64,000 nucleotides of DNA. Origin: Lachnospiraceae bacterium (GTDB lineage Bacteria; Bacillota; Clostridia; Lachnospirales; Lachnospiraceae). The translations under genes were made by a program, and so were the position numbers. Positions within the stretch are counted from its first letter, which is position 1. The number at the start of each line of letters is the position of its first letter. Under the pieces are notes generated by a model, which saw only the letters and a program-made list of their open reading frames with translations, searched no databases and had not been told where the DNA came from. Shown piece by piece: positions 51,394 through 60,349 of this stretch. The stretch covers positions 62,001-126,000 of the forward strand of contig JAAUZE010000025.1 in assembly GCA_014804755.1 (NCBI GenBank), read 5' to 3'.

Positions 51394-52307
51394 CGCCTCC
51401 CGCACGACCTCCCGCACCTGCAGCTTTTCTTACAGCAGCGCTCCCGCTTTCTCTGGCAGAAAATACGTCGAATCAGACGCGGCAGGCAAAAATAGAGATC
51501 AAGCACCCGATCCATCCCGCAGGTAAACGGTTTTGTCATGCGCACAACAAGTTTACATAACATTTTATTTTTCCATTGTACATAGCGGCAGCGTATTCTT
51601 CGCCAAAACGGATATTGACAGGATATTCCCGTACGAAACAGAATCTGAACCTGTTGCCCGCGGACCGCATATTCCACATCCCCGCACTCACGCAGCGCTC
51701 TGACAAAGGCTTGCAGCATTTCGACGTTCGGGAAGGTGATTCCCGCCTGAACCTCCAAGTCGCGCGGCTCACAATAAGCTCCCACGCAAAACGCAGTCAG
51801 CCACCAGTGGCGTCCGCGCTTTTCCGCAAGTAACGTTCCTCTATGATACAGACGGACAGACATCGGCAGCAGTTCATCATCCTCCGCGCTGTGAAAGAGC
51901 GTCGTTTTTCTGGAAAGAGACGCGATCAGCCCGTCCGCCTTATATACGCCGACTTCACAGCCTAAATTGACGCCGTATTGTCCTTTCCAAAATTCAATGA
52001 GCCACGTTTTTTCCCGATAGTCAAAATAGACCGGCAGGCAGTCAAACACCATGTCAAACTGCGGCGCATAGCGGTCAAATAACGCCGTATAGCCAAAGGC
52101 GCGCTGCGGCGCATTGATGATCGTGGAAAAACAGCCCTGCGACACGTCATAGCAATAGCCGAACGGCGAAACGATCGTCTCCAAGGTCTGAAACCTTTCT
52201 TCACAGGACATCGCCCGTAGCTTTTTATATGCTTTTTTTCTTCGGTATTGACAAAAAAGAAGGGATGACAGAACGATTGCAAACATGCATCCGAATAGCA
52301 GATACAT
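51390..52307 (-). CDS. DUF4474 domain protein
   Basis: 305 residues. An N-terminal membrane anchor (YLLFGCMFAIVLSSLLFC) precedes the DUF4474 domain with FDCLPVYFDYREKTWLIEFW and KGQYGVNLGCEVGVYKAD (about 85-125). The C-terminus is rich in cysteine and arginine. Found only in clostridia; function unknown. First gene of a two-gene operon with the phosphoesterase. Confidence 0.82.
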   Translation of the reverse strand: MYLLFGCMFAIVLSSLLFCQYRRKKAYKKLRAMSCEERFQTLETIVSPFGYCYDVSQGCFSTIINAPQRAFGYTALFDRYAPQFDMVFDCLPVYFDYREKTWLIEFWKGQYGVNLGCEVGVYKADGLIASLSRKTTLFHSAEDDELLPMSVRLYHRGTLLAEKRGRHWWLTAFCVGAYCEPRDLEVQAGITFPNVEMLQAFVRALRECGDVEYAVRGQQVQILFRTGISCQYPFWRRIRCRYVQWKNKMLCKLVVRMTKPFTCGMDRVLDLYFCLPRLIRRIFCQRKRERCCKKSCRCGRSCGRR

Positions 52308-52504
52308 ACAAATTCTCCAACTATATTTTGTATTATCCTATGCCGGATTCGTTCATTTGCGACAGATTTCGGCAAATGTTTTTCTTCTTTATTTGACAAC
52401 TTAAGGGAAAAGCACGTATCCGACTGCCACACATATCTTAATAGCAAGGAAGCAGCGACCACTTCTTTTGCGGTCCGCTGCGGAGCAGTTCGGGTGGTTC
52501 TCCT

Positions 52505-53215
52505 TTGAAACAAATTGCCATTGTCAGCCTTCATCAAAACCTCTCAGACTATATCAACATGCTTACGTTCCTGCACTGCTCCTTCCGTATCATCCGGTGT
52601 GAGGACAGTCTGTTGCCCCTCTGCGACGGACTGCTCCTGCCCGGTGACAGAGATTGTACGCCACAGCTTTACGGGCAAAAAAATAACGGCTCCCGCAACG
52701 TCTGCCTTGAGGAGGATCTTCTGCAATTATCCGCGCTGGAGCATTACCGGCGTGCCGGACGTCCCGTGCTTGGCATAGACAAGGGCATGCATCTCATCAA
52801 TCTCGCATTTGGCGGCAGCTTAAGACAGCAGATCGGACATTACCCGCACAGTGCCGTGCACCTGAAATGCCGTCATGCAGCAAAAGCCTTCTCGTTCTCT
52901 GACTCTCTTTCCGCTTCCTGCCTTTGTGAGACCGCCCCCGCCGACGTTCTCATTTTTGACCGTTATCACAGTACCACACTTCGCGAGGGGAGTATGCTGG
53001 AGGCACTTTACGGTGCATCTCTTCTTGTCAACAGCCGCCACCATCAGGCGCTGGACCGCATCGGCAGCGGCTTAGAGACGGTCCAGCTTGCGTTTGACGA
53101 CTGTCCCGAAGCGGTTTTGCACCGTACGCTCCCCATCATCGGCGTACAATGGCATCCCGAATGCCTGCTGCCGGACGGCAGCCTGTTGTTCCGGTTGTTT
53201 CTGGCACTCGCCTGA
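52505..53215 (+). CDS. C26-family glutamine amidotransferase homologue lacking the catalytic cysteine
   Basis: 236 residues of the gamma-glutamyl-GABA hydrolase (PuuD) fold: GLLLPGDRDCTP (about 43-54), PVLGIDKGMHLINLAFGGSL (about 88-107), and QWHPE with H217 and E219. In active members the nucleophile elbow reads G-I-C-R-G; here D92 replaces the cysteine, so hydrolysis is not expected. The start is TTG with only a weak GGGTGG ahead, and no ATG is available. Isolated plus-strand gene. A fold of its leader (52440-52504) with GCAGCG/CGCTGC arms is visible. Confidence 0.82.
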   Translation: MKQIAIVSLHQNLSDYINMLTFLHCSFRIIRCEDSLLPLCDGLLLPGDRDCTPQLYGQKNNGSRNVCLEEDLLQLSALEHYRRAGRPVLGIDKGMHLINLAFGGSLRQQIGHYPHSAVHLKCRHAAKAFSFSDSLSASCLCETAPADVLIFDRYHSTTLREGSMLEALYGASLLVNSRHHQALDRIGSGLETVQLAFDDCPEAVLHRTLPIIGVQWHPECLLPDGSLLFRLFLALA

Positions 53216-53217
53216 AG

Positions 53218-53398
53218 CGTCAGGCGCAGCTTACTTTTCCTTTTGCGTCGCTTGCTTTTCCTTTGCGGCGACATCCTCTAACCTCGCAAACTCGCGCTTT
53301 CGCGCTCTTTGTCCGATTTCATCGGACGTTTGCTCGGTGATGCCGCAGGAAAAGCAAATGCCGCTTCACGTCGCTTGCTTTTCCTTTGCGGCGACATC
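53218..53398. repeat. Complex palindromic element with 30-bp direct repeats at the GH32 3' end
   Basis: Identical 30-nt copies at 53246-53275 and 53369-53398. A partial third copy is at about 53228-53250, and an inverted partial copy at 53340-53364. Between them lie hairpins GCGC-TTTC-type (53293-53305) and GTCCGATTTCATCGGAC (53311-53327), plus GCAAACTCGCG as at 17.68 kb. One copy forms the last codons of the GH32 gene. It also separates that gene from the convergent C26 gene. Confidence 0.75.
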
Positions 53399-54829
53399 AT
53401 ATTTTACCACATCGATCTTTGCCGTGCCGTCGCACGCAAATAAAACCCGATCGGCTTCCTTCGGCGTATAGATCACGGTGGTGCTCACTTTTTCCCCGTC
53501 GCCCACAAATAATTCGATCGAATACCTGTCTAAGATAAAACGCAACTTTAGCTTTCCATCCCTTTCTTCCACCTCCATCATTCGGTGGCAGACCATGTCG
53601 CTGCGCAGACCGGAATAGGTGCGGTCTGTCTCCAGTAATCTTTTATCCCGATGATAGGTAAACGTGGTCGTGTATTCTTCATTATTTGCCACATCAATGG
53701 TAAATTCCCGAAAATCGCCCTCCGTGATCTCCACGGTCATATCCATGACTCTGCCGTTTACTCCGGGCAGACTCCGGCTTTCTGTGATCTCGACTCCACG
53801 GTAGGATACCTCATTGCGCCGGTATCGTTCCAATTCCCTGACCGGCCTTTGCATCATGCGTTCTCCCTGTATCGTAAGCTCTCTCGGTATCGTCATCATC
53901 CCATGCCATTTCTGCCCCGCAGGAATCAGATTGGTATGCCACGACTGCATCCATGCGATCAGAACTCTCCTCCCGTCCGGCAATTCCGTGGTCTGCGCCG
54001 CATAAAAATCAAACCCATAATCTAATGAATGCGCCTCATTCCTATAAAACCGGTGCTGCTCTCTGTCATAGGTTCCGAGGAAATACACATTATTATGTCC
54101 GTTATGAAATTCATATTTCTGCGCTTTTAAGTTCTGCGGAGAACAAATGAGCACGTCCCTCCCGTTCAATGTAAAAAAGTCCGGGCATTCCCATGTTCCG
54201 TAAAACGTTTGATCCCCGCCTGCCAATACGCCCAGATAGTTCCACTGTTTCAGATCGGCGGAAGAAAATAACACAACCTGCCCGTCCCCGTTTTCATTAC
54301 AATTACCGGCGGCCAGATAATACGCACTGCCCTCTTTCCATATTTTCGGATCTCTGAAATCCGTCCGGCTAAAGCCCTCCGGCAGATCCTCTCCGCTGAT
54401 GATCATTCCTTTTTTCTCATAGGAAATCCCGTCGCCCACCGCAAGGCACTGGTTCTGCAGATCCGTCTCATTTCCATTCCTGTCCGTTCCGCGTCTGACC
54501 CCGGTATACGCCAGCACATGCTTTCCGTCTGCTTCCACCGCGCTCCCAGAAAAGCATCCGATCCGGTCGTATTCCTCATCCGGCGCCAATGCAACAGGCT
54601 CCTGTTCCCAGCTTACCATATCCTTAGACGTCACATGCCCCCAGTGCATGGGCCCCCATTTCGTATCATACGGGTAAAATTGAAAGAAAAGATGAACCTT
54701 CCCGCCATACACGGAAAATCCGTTGGGATCGTTCATCCAGCCGACCGGCGGCGTTACATGAAACACCGGCTTTTCGCCGCTGTTCACCTGATGTTCTCTG
54801 ATATATTCATTTGCACGCGTTATATCCAT
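53366..54829 (-). CDS. Glycoside hydrolase family 32 (sucrose-6-phosphate hydrolase/fructanase)
   Basis: 487 residues. Five-bladed propeller with nucleophile D34 in WMNDPNG, transition-state aspartate in FRDPKIW (about 156-162) and acid/base E214 in ECPDFF, then a C-terminal beta-sandwich. No signal peptide, so it cleaves imported sucrose, sucrose phosphate or short fructans. The last ten codons (DVAAKEKQAT) come from a repeat copied just downstream, so the natural C-terminus may have been altered. No sugar transporter is adjacent. Confidence 0.9.
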   Translation of the reverse strand: MDITRANEYIREHQVNSGEKPVFHVTPPVGWMNDPNGFSVYGGKVHLFFQFYPYDTKWGPMHWGHVTSKDMVSWEQEPVALAPDEEYDRIGCFSGSAVEADGKHVLAYTGVRRGTDRNGNETDLQNQCLAVGDGISYEKKGMIISGEDLPEGFSRTDFRDPKIWKEGSAYYLAAGNCNENGDGQVVLFSSADLKQWNYLGVLAGGDQTFYGTWECPDFFTLNGRDVLICSPQNLKAQKYEFHNGHNNVYFLGTYDREQHRFYRNEAHSLDYGFDFYAAQTTELPDGRRVLIAWMQSWHTNLIPAGQKWHGMMTIPRELTIQGERMMQRPVRELERYRRNEVSYRGVEITESRSLPGVNGRVMDMTVEITEGDFREFTIDVANNEEYTTTFTYHRDKRLLETDRTYSGLRSDMVCHRMMEVEERDGKLKLRFILDRYSIELFVGDGEKVSTTVIYTPKEADRVLFACDGTAKIDVVKYDVAAKEKQAT

Positions 54830-54853
54830 ACCATATCTCCGCCTTACTGTATT

Positions 54854-55981
54854 CTATTTGTGCGCCCCGCAATACCTGCTTATGACTTGGTTCTCTTTTT
54901 TTGTCTCTCCCATAAAGGTATGGCGAAGAAGCTTTCCGAGCAGATCACCCATAAACTTTTTCTCCATGGCATCCATCTCCTTATACGCTTCCAAAAGCGC
55001 CTTCACATGCTTTTTCCGATCCTGCTCAAATTTGACTAAATCCTCCACCTCCGCCGCCTTGATCAGATTAAATAAGTCCTGCACGAAACGCACCATCTGT
55101 TCTTCAGAAAGCGACATGATCCATTCATTCATGGCATGATCGAGAACCTTTCTTCCCTTATAGATACTGTCCAAACGCACAAACTGACCATCCGTTACAA
55201 TCCATGTGAACGGATCATGCTGCAATAGCCCTGATGCCATGCTTCTTACGACCTGATAATGTTCCTGTGTCTGTAGCATCATCCCGATTACAGAGGACTG
55301 CGGAACCAGTTTGCGGATGCGCGGTTTAATCTGCGCATAGCGTTCTCTTTGCAAAACCTCCGGACGAAATCCCGGACCGTCAAAGGAATAAAAAAACAAA
55401 ATACGGTCCGAGACATCTTCCTCGCAGAACAATCCTGCATAGACCGCTAAATTTCCACCCTTGGAATGTCCACCGACATAAAAACGACCGCTGATCCGAT
55501 TCGCAATCTGCGTCACATAGATCACGCTGTAACCCTGAGACGGAATGGGATTACGGAATGCCATGCAAAAATCCTCCTTCCAGCCGACGACCGTCTCATC
55601 CGTTCCCCGGAACGCAATATACGGACGTTCTCCCTCCGGAAAGAATGTCACGGCACAAAACTGCGTTTCAATATTTTTATCCACAATGTCCACAAAATAA
55701 TTCATCTTCATGGAACCAAAACGCACGGACGCCGCCATCAGTTCAAACAGCTTTCTATTATTTTTTACAAAACGTGTATCCGCAAACATTCCTTCCTTTT
55801 CAGGATGCACCTTTAAGTCTGCGATGCTGACTGACTGCCCGCCTTCCTTTAATTTCGGCACAAGCCCGTCAAGTTTCAGATAGCAAAACTGAGAAAGCAA
55901 CAGGCTGTCCACATCACAAAACGGCTTTTCCTGAAATGTTTTTTTCCCATATTTGCGAAGATAGCCAAATACATCATTCAT
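54854..55981 (-). CDS. DUF2974 (Mbeg1-like) alpha/beta hydrolase
   Basis: 375 residues with a lipase-type elbow GHSKGGN (S173) and YIAFRGTDETVVGWKED oxyanion region. DUF2974 proteins are predicted cytosolic lipases or esterases of unknown substrate. The ATG at 55981 overlaps the end of the GH31 gene. A ribosome binding site is weak (AAGGAAAAG 16 bases ahead), so translation is probably coupled to GH31. Confidence 0.85.
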   Translation of the reverse strand: MNDVFGYLRKYGKKTFQEKPFCDVDSLLLSQFCYLKLDGLVPKLKEGGQSVSIADLKVHPEKEGMFADTRFVKNNRKLFELMAASVRFGSMKMNYFVDIVDKNIETQFCAVTFFPEGERPYIAFRGTDETVVGWKEDFCMAFRNPIPSQGYSVIYVTQIANRISGRFYVGGHSKGGNLAVYAGLFCEEDVSDRILFFYSFDGPGFRPEVLQRERYAQIKPRIRKLVPQSSVIGMMLQTQEHYQVVRSMASGLLQHDPFTWIVTDGQFVRLDSIYKGRKVLDHAMNEWIMSLSEEQMVRFVQDLFNLIKAAEVEDLVKFEQDRKKHVKALLEAYKEMDAMEKKFMGDLLGKLLRHTFMGETKKENQVISRYCGAHK

Positions 55982-58043
55982 AAATCTGATATTCTTTTCC
56001 TTCTCTGATAAATACGGGAATGACCGCAAGCGGCGCTTCGGCTGTCACGACCTGCCCGCCTTCATAGACGGTTTTTGTTTTTGCCTCCGTCCATCGGCAG
56101 CCCGCCGGAAGATAAACCTCGCGTGTCCGCACACCGGCATCCATCACGGGCGCGACTAAGAGATCCGGCCCGAACATATAGGCATCCTCCACGTTCCACG
56201 CCTCTTTATCCGCCTGGAAATCATAGAAAAGAGGACGCATCACGGGCGCTCCCGTCTCATGCGCCGCGCGCATGCAGTCCCGGATATACGGGCGCAGGTT
56301 TTCTCGGATCATGAGGTAACTCTTTAAGATCTCATAGTTATCCTCACCGAAGCTCCACACCTCGTTATCCTGCCCGGAAGTCAATTGGCGCACGCCGTTA
56401 ATAAATTCCTGCTCCCGCTCATACCACGGAGAGCGCTCCCCGTGCATGCGGAATACCGGACAAAAGCATCCCCATGCAAACCATCTGACGAGCAGCTCCT
56501 TAAACGCCGGATCGGAAATATCTCCGCCCATAAAGCCGCCGATATCGGAACACCACCACGGGATGCCCGCAAGCGCCATATTCAATCCTGCCTGAAGCTG
56601 CTCTTTCATGGAGCGGAACGAGGAATAAATATCGCCCGACCATGTGAGCGCGCCGTATTTCTGGCTTCCCGCCCACGCACAGCGCACAAGGCTCAAAATA
56701 TCCGTTTCGCCTTCCGCTTTTAATCCGTCATAAAAGCCCTTGATGTACCCGACCGGATACATGTTGGAGCACTGCGCTGCCGGTCCCGCATAGTAACGAT
56801 AATTATCAAAATCATACGGACCGTATTCCGGCTCCGCCTCGTCCAGCCAGAATACGCGGATTCCTTTTTGATAATAGTTTTCTCTGCACTTCTCCCATAC
56901 AAATTGCTGCGCGCCCGGATGGGTCGCGTCATAAAATACCGTATTGCCCATCCATGTCATATGATTCTGATTTCCACGGTCGGCGCGCACCAGATAGCCC
57001 TTGTCCGACATCTCGCCGAAATTCTCGCTTTTCTCGTCAATCGTCGGCCAGACCGATACGACTGTCTCAATGCCAAGCTCCTTTAACTCTTTTACCATTG
57101 CCTCAGGATCCGGCCAGTCGCGCGGCTCAAATTTGAAATCACCCTGTCTCGTCCAATGAAAAAAGTCCACAACGATCGCATCCATCGGCAGACCGCGCCG
57201 CTTATGCTCCCTTGCGACGGCAAGCAGCTCCTCCTGCGTACGGTAGCGAAGCTTACACTGCCAATAGCCAAGCCCGTATTCCGGCATCATCGGCGTGCGT
57301 CCGGTCACGGCGCTGTACTGCTCCTCGATCTCTGCGATCGTGTCGCCCGCCGTGATGTAATAATCCATCTTTTTCGTGCTCACCGCATGCCACTCCGTCT
57401 TATTCGTGGCAAACACCGCTGTTCCGATCGCCGGATTGTTCCAAAGAAAACCGTAACCGCGGCTCGATACCATAAACGGCACGCTGGACTGTCCGTTTCT
57501 GTGCGCCAGCTCCAGGGACGCGCCTTTCTTGTTTAGATTTTTTTCCTGATACTGCCCCATACCGAAGATCTTCTCATCATCAAATGCTTCGAAACGCGCC
57601 GTCAGTTCAAAATCATTCGTACTCATGATGGGCTTTAACTCTCTTGCGTCCACGCGCAGGGAAACACTGTATCGGTTGATGCGGTTGCGGTTTCTCCAGT
57701 ACTCCTCCGTCAACAGCTCGCCCTTTTGGTTAAAAAAAGAAATCCATCCCTCGGGATTGACTTTTGCCGTGATCTTTCCGTTTGTGATCCTGGCTATTGT
57801 CCCCGTCTGATGGTATTTTTTCCACTCCTGACCCGCATACCACGGATCGGTGACGTCCACTTCCTCAAACGTGATCGTCGGCATGATCTCCTCCACGCGC
57901 TCCGTGAGCGCCCAGTCCCGCGCATCCATCTGCGCTTCCTTTGTCATGCGCACGCGGAGCGCGTTTGTTCCCCACGGTTCAATCCACACCTGACTTGCCC
58001 CGTCTAAGATCAGTAGTCTGTTGTTATCCTGCTTCAGTCTCAT
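55974..58043 (-). CDS. Glycoside hydrolase family 31 (alpha-xylosidase/alpha-glucosidase)
   Basis: 689 residues. An N-terminal beta-sandwich, TIM barrel with nucleophile D401 in FWLDEAEPE, and YSSFRSMKEQLQAGLNMALA-GIPWWCSDIGGF substrate-site segment, then a C-terminal beta domain. FFHWTRQGDFKFEPRDWPDP resembles alpha-xylosidase members more than intestinal-type glucosidases. No signal peptide: acts on imported alpha-linked oligosaccharides. AGGGAGG precedes the ATG. Confidence 0.9.
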   Translation of the reverse strand: MRLKQDNNRLLILDGASQVWIEPWGTNALRVRMTKEAQMDARDWALTERVEEIMPTITFEEVDVTDPWYAGQEWKKYHQTGTIARITNGKITAKVNPEGWISFFNQKGELLTEEYWRNRNRINRYSVSLRVDARELKPIMSTNDFELTARFEAFDDEKIFGMGQYQEKNLNKKGASLELAHRNGQSSVPFMVSSRGYGFLWNNPAIGTAVFATNKTEWHAVSTKKMDYYITAGDTIAEIEEQYSAVTGRTPMMPEYGLGYWQCKLRYRTQEELLAVAREHKRRGLPMDAIVVDFFHWTRQGDFKFEPRDWPDPEAMVKELKELGIETVVSVWPTIDEKSENFGEMSDKGYLVRADRGNQNHMTWMGNTVFYDATHPGAQQFVWEKCRENYYQKGIRVFWLDEAEPEYGPYDFDNYRYYAGPAAQCSNMYPVGYIKGFYDGLKAEGETDILSLVRCAWAGSQKYGALTWSGDIYSSFRSMKEQLQAGLNMALAGIPWWCSDIGGFMGGDISDPAFKELLVRWFAWGCFCPVFRMHGERSPWYEREQEFINGVRQLTSGQDNEVWSFGEDNYEILKSYLMIRENLRPYIRDCMRAAHETGAPVMRPLFYDFQADKEAWNVEDAYMFGPDLLVAPVMDAGVRTREVYLPAGCRWTEAKTKTVYEGGQVVTAEAPLAVIPVFIREGKEYQIYE

Positions 58044-58088
58044 CCTGCACCTCCCTGTCTGTTAATCTAATTTTTGCGCCAATCTTTT

Positions 58089-59111
58089 TTAGAACTTTGC
58101 GGTCAGATGTCCGATATTTTTAATATAGACGGACACCGTACCGTCCTCATTCGTGATAAATTCCACGCTGCCCGGATCGCGGTACTGCTCCATCGGAATT
58201 TTGATCTCAATCCCGGTATCCGTCATCAGGCATTGCTTTTCATATTTGCGGATCGTTTTTTCACTCTGCGGGCACACGGTTTCCTTTACCATGTCATATT
58301 TTTCCATGCGCTCCTCAAAGCTGTCGATCAAGGTCGGCGTCTCCTCAAAAATCTTCTGCGCGATCTCCTCCACCGCAAAGCTTCCCTGCTCTGAGAGCGT
58401 CTCGTTGATGATGCTTTTCGCACGCATATGCTCCTCGTACTGCCGCTCCTCGTCAAACGCCTCGTTCTGCACGCTCTCCACCGCGCGCGTCACGAGCGCA
58501 AGCTTCGTCTTATGCGACATGTGCGCCGCACATTTTAAGAACAGATAGGAAAAATAATTCGTCTTTTCCCCATTCACTTCATATTTCTTTTCCACGAGAC
58601 GCACGGAATAATCAAAAAGGTCGATGATCGCCGCCTCCGAGACGCGCTGCGACTGCGTCGGCAGTAACGATTTGTATAAAAAAATCTCGTTGCTGTTACC
58701 GTCTTCCCCTGGCATCGTCCGATGCGTATAGGATTCCTTGTAGTTCATTTTTAGGAGCGCCAGATATTCGTGCTCCCGGCTGCCGAAGCGCACGACAAAA
58801 AAATCCGCGGAGGGAATGTCCACATTTGCCGATAAGATCTCATAGAGCTGTGATGCGATCGCCTTGCTGACCTCTACAAAATTCTCATCCCGATAGTCGC
58901 AGAGCATCTGATAAATCTCCGACTGATCCTTATAAAATTCACATTCCTTGCACTCGTCTCCCGAATCCACGCGCGCGATATGCTCCTTGATGAACTCCGC
59001 GAGATCCGCCCCGTAGTCCATCTCTTTATCCGACAACACTGCCATTCCCGCATTGGCATCCATAATGTGGACAATGACGCGGCGCAGGTAAATTTCCTCT
59101 TTGATGATCAT
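58089..59111 (-). CDS. Nucleoid-associated protein (NdpA/YejK family)
   Basis: 340 residues. Begins IYLRRVIVHIMDANAGMAVLSDKEMDYG; FFVVRFGSREHEYLALLKMNYKESY is the core segment, followed by a helical part and a small beta C-terminus. NdpA proteins bind the nucleoid; their exact role is unclear. GAGGAG lies 11 bases upstream of the ATG. Located between GH31 and the DUF3810 gene without functional tie. Confidence 0.85.
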   Translation of the reverse strand: MIIKEEIYLRRVIVHIMDANAGMAVLSDKEMDYGADLAEFIKEHIARVDSGDECKECEFYKDQSEIYQMLCDYRDENFVEVSKAIASQLYEILSANVDIPSADFFVVRFGSREHEYLALLKMNYKESYTHRTMPGEDGNSNEIFLYKSLLPTQSQRVSEAAIIDLFDYSVRLVEKKYEVNGEKTNYFSYLFLKCAAHMSHKTKLALVTRAVESVQNEAFDEERQYEEHMRAKSIINETLSEQGSFAVEEIAQKIFEETPTLIDSFEERMEKYDMVKETVCPQSEKTIRKYEKQCLMTDTGIEIKIPMEQYRDPGSVEFITNEDGTVSVYIKNIGHLTAKF

Positions 59112-59161
59112 CCTCTTTTGTTCTCCTCATTCCCTTGGTAATTGCGGCATCCTTCCATTAG

Positions 59162-59188
59162 GGAAACACCGATTTAGTCAGTGTTTCC
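59162..59188 (-). terminator. Hairpin spanning the DUF3810 stop codon
   Basis: GGAAACAC / GTGTTTCC stem with an 11-nt loop that contains the stop codon. No T-run follows, so termination is doubtful. Confidence 0.35.
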
Positions 59189-60349
59189 TTCGTCTCCGTT
59201 CTCATGGTAGTACGACAGCAGCAGCCCGACAACGCGGCTGTAGCTGACAACACCGTCTGAAACGCCGTTGACCGTGAGATTCGCTTCCAGAAACGTATCC
59301 GTCACATCCGAGACAAGCTTTGTGTCGAGCGGAGACTGTTCGTTCACCTTCTCCCACTGCTCACTTGTCACGTAGACATTGTCAAGATGTACCTGTTCCT
59401 TCACCGGCGTTAAGCGTTCATAGCGCGCCATCTCCCCGCGCTGCTCAAGCGCATCGATCAGATCCCGTTCCACATAGTACATGACATTTAAGTAACCGCT
59501 GTACTCAAACACCTTATCCCCGCTCTCCACGCATGCCAGATACGCAAGGTAATTTGCCTCGTTTTCGTATATATATCCCTTCAGATGGGAGAGCTCGTGG
59601 CACATCGTATACGGAAAATTCATAATATACATCATATCGTTATAGTTTGCTTCCAGCGAAAACGGGAAGTAATAGCCGCACATATACTGCTGGCAGAAAA
59701 ACCATGAAGCGTACAGGGGCTTCGGCTCGGAATAATAACCGCGAAGTCTGGAAATCCCTTCCCGCTCAGCAAGCGCATGCATCGCCTGAATTGCCCGTTC
59801 TTTCATATCGCCGTCATATACGATCTCGCCGCGCTCATCACGCTGCATCTGCTCCGATAAGCGGTTACAATTCGTGACAATGCGCTCCCGTAACGCGATC
59901 AATTCCTCTAAGTCATACGGCTCCCCGCTCTCCTGAATCGGCGTACAGTGATAAAAGATCAGGCAGTTCAGCGTCATGATCAGGCAGACGACCGTGACGA
60001 TCCACGCCCCCGCCTGATAAAAACGCAGGACGAACCGGTCAAAGCCGCTTCTGCTTAGTCCGTGTCCGCCGGTGCCGCACCGCCGGACAACATATACGGG
60101 CAGCCACACGATCCACAGCACGAGAGAAAGCAGTACAAGCACCGCCGCCAAATACAGCATCCATTCTCCGATCGAAACGGAAAACAGACCGCTCAGCCTG
60201 CCGTATGTATTCAGCCATACCGGAAACACATGCGCCGTATACCAGTCACAAAACGGCGCGCACAGCCACGCAGTAACATTGAGCCCGATCGTAAGCACCC
60301 AGATCAAACCCAAAACCCAACGTCTTTTTTTCTGAAAAAAACGCTTCAT
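59174..60349 (-). CDS. DUF3810 membrane protein with HExxH motif
   Basis: 391 residues. Three membrane helices (about 12-32, 58-85 and 112-135) precede a soluble domain with H251-E252-L-S-H255 in MCHELSHLKGYIYENEANYL, and a downstream glutamate in NEANY, the layout of a zinc metallopeptidase. DUF3810 function is unknown. The ATG directly abuts the stop of the coiled-coil gene upstream, implying coupled translation. Confidence 0.85.
   Translation of the reverse strand: MKRFFQKKRRWVLGLIWVLTIGLNVTAWLCAPFCDWYTAHVFPVWLNTYGRLSGLFSVSIGEWMLYLAAVLVLLSLVLWIVWLPVYVVRRCGTGGHGLSRSGFDRFVLRFYQAGAWIVTVVCLIMTLNCLIFYHCTPIQESGEPYDLEELIALRERIVTNCNRLSEQMQRDERGEIVYDGDMKERAIQAMHALAEREGISRLRGYYSEPKPLYASWFFCQQYMCGYYFPFSLEANYNDMMYIMNFPYTMCHELSHLKGYIYENEANYLAYLACVESGDKVFEYSGYLNVMYYVERDLIDALEQRGEMARYERLTPVKEQVHLDNVYVTSEQWEKVNEQSPLDTKLVSDVTDTFLEANLTVNGVSDGVVSYSRVVGLLLSYYHENGDEGNTD

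Noticed and set aside
52440-52504. T-box-like GGGTGG before the C26 gene
   Set aside because: The conserved TGGNACCGCG antiterminator core and a terminator are missing, and the gene is not an amino-acid gene.
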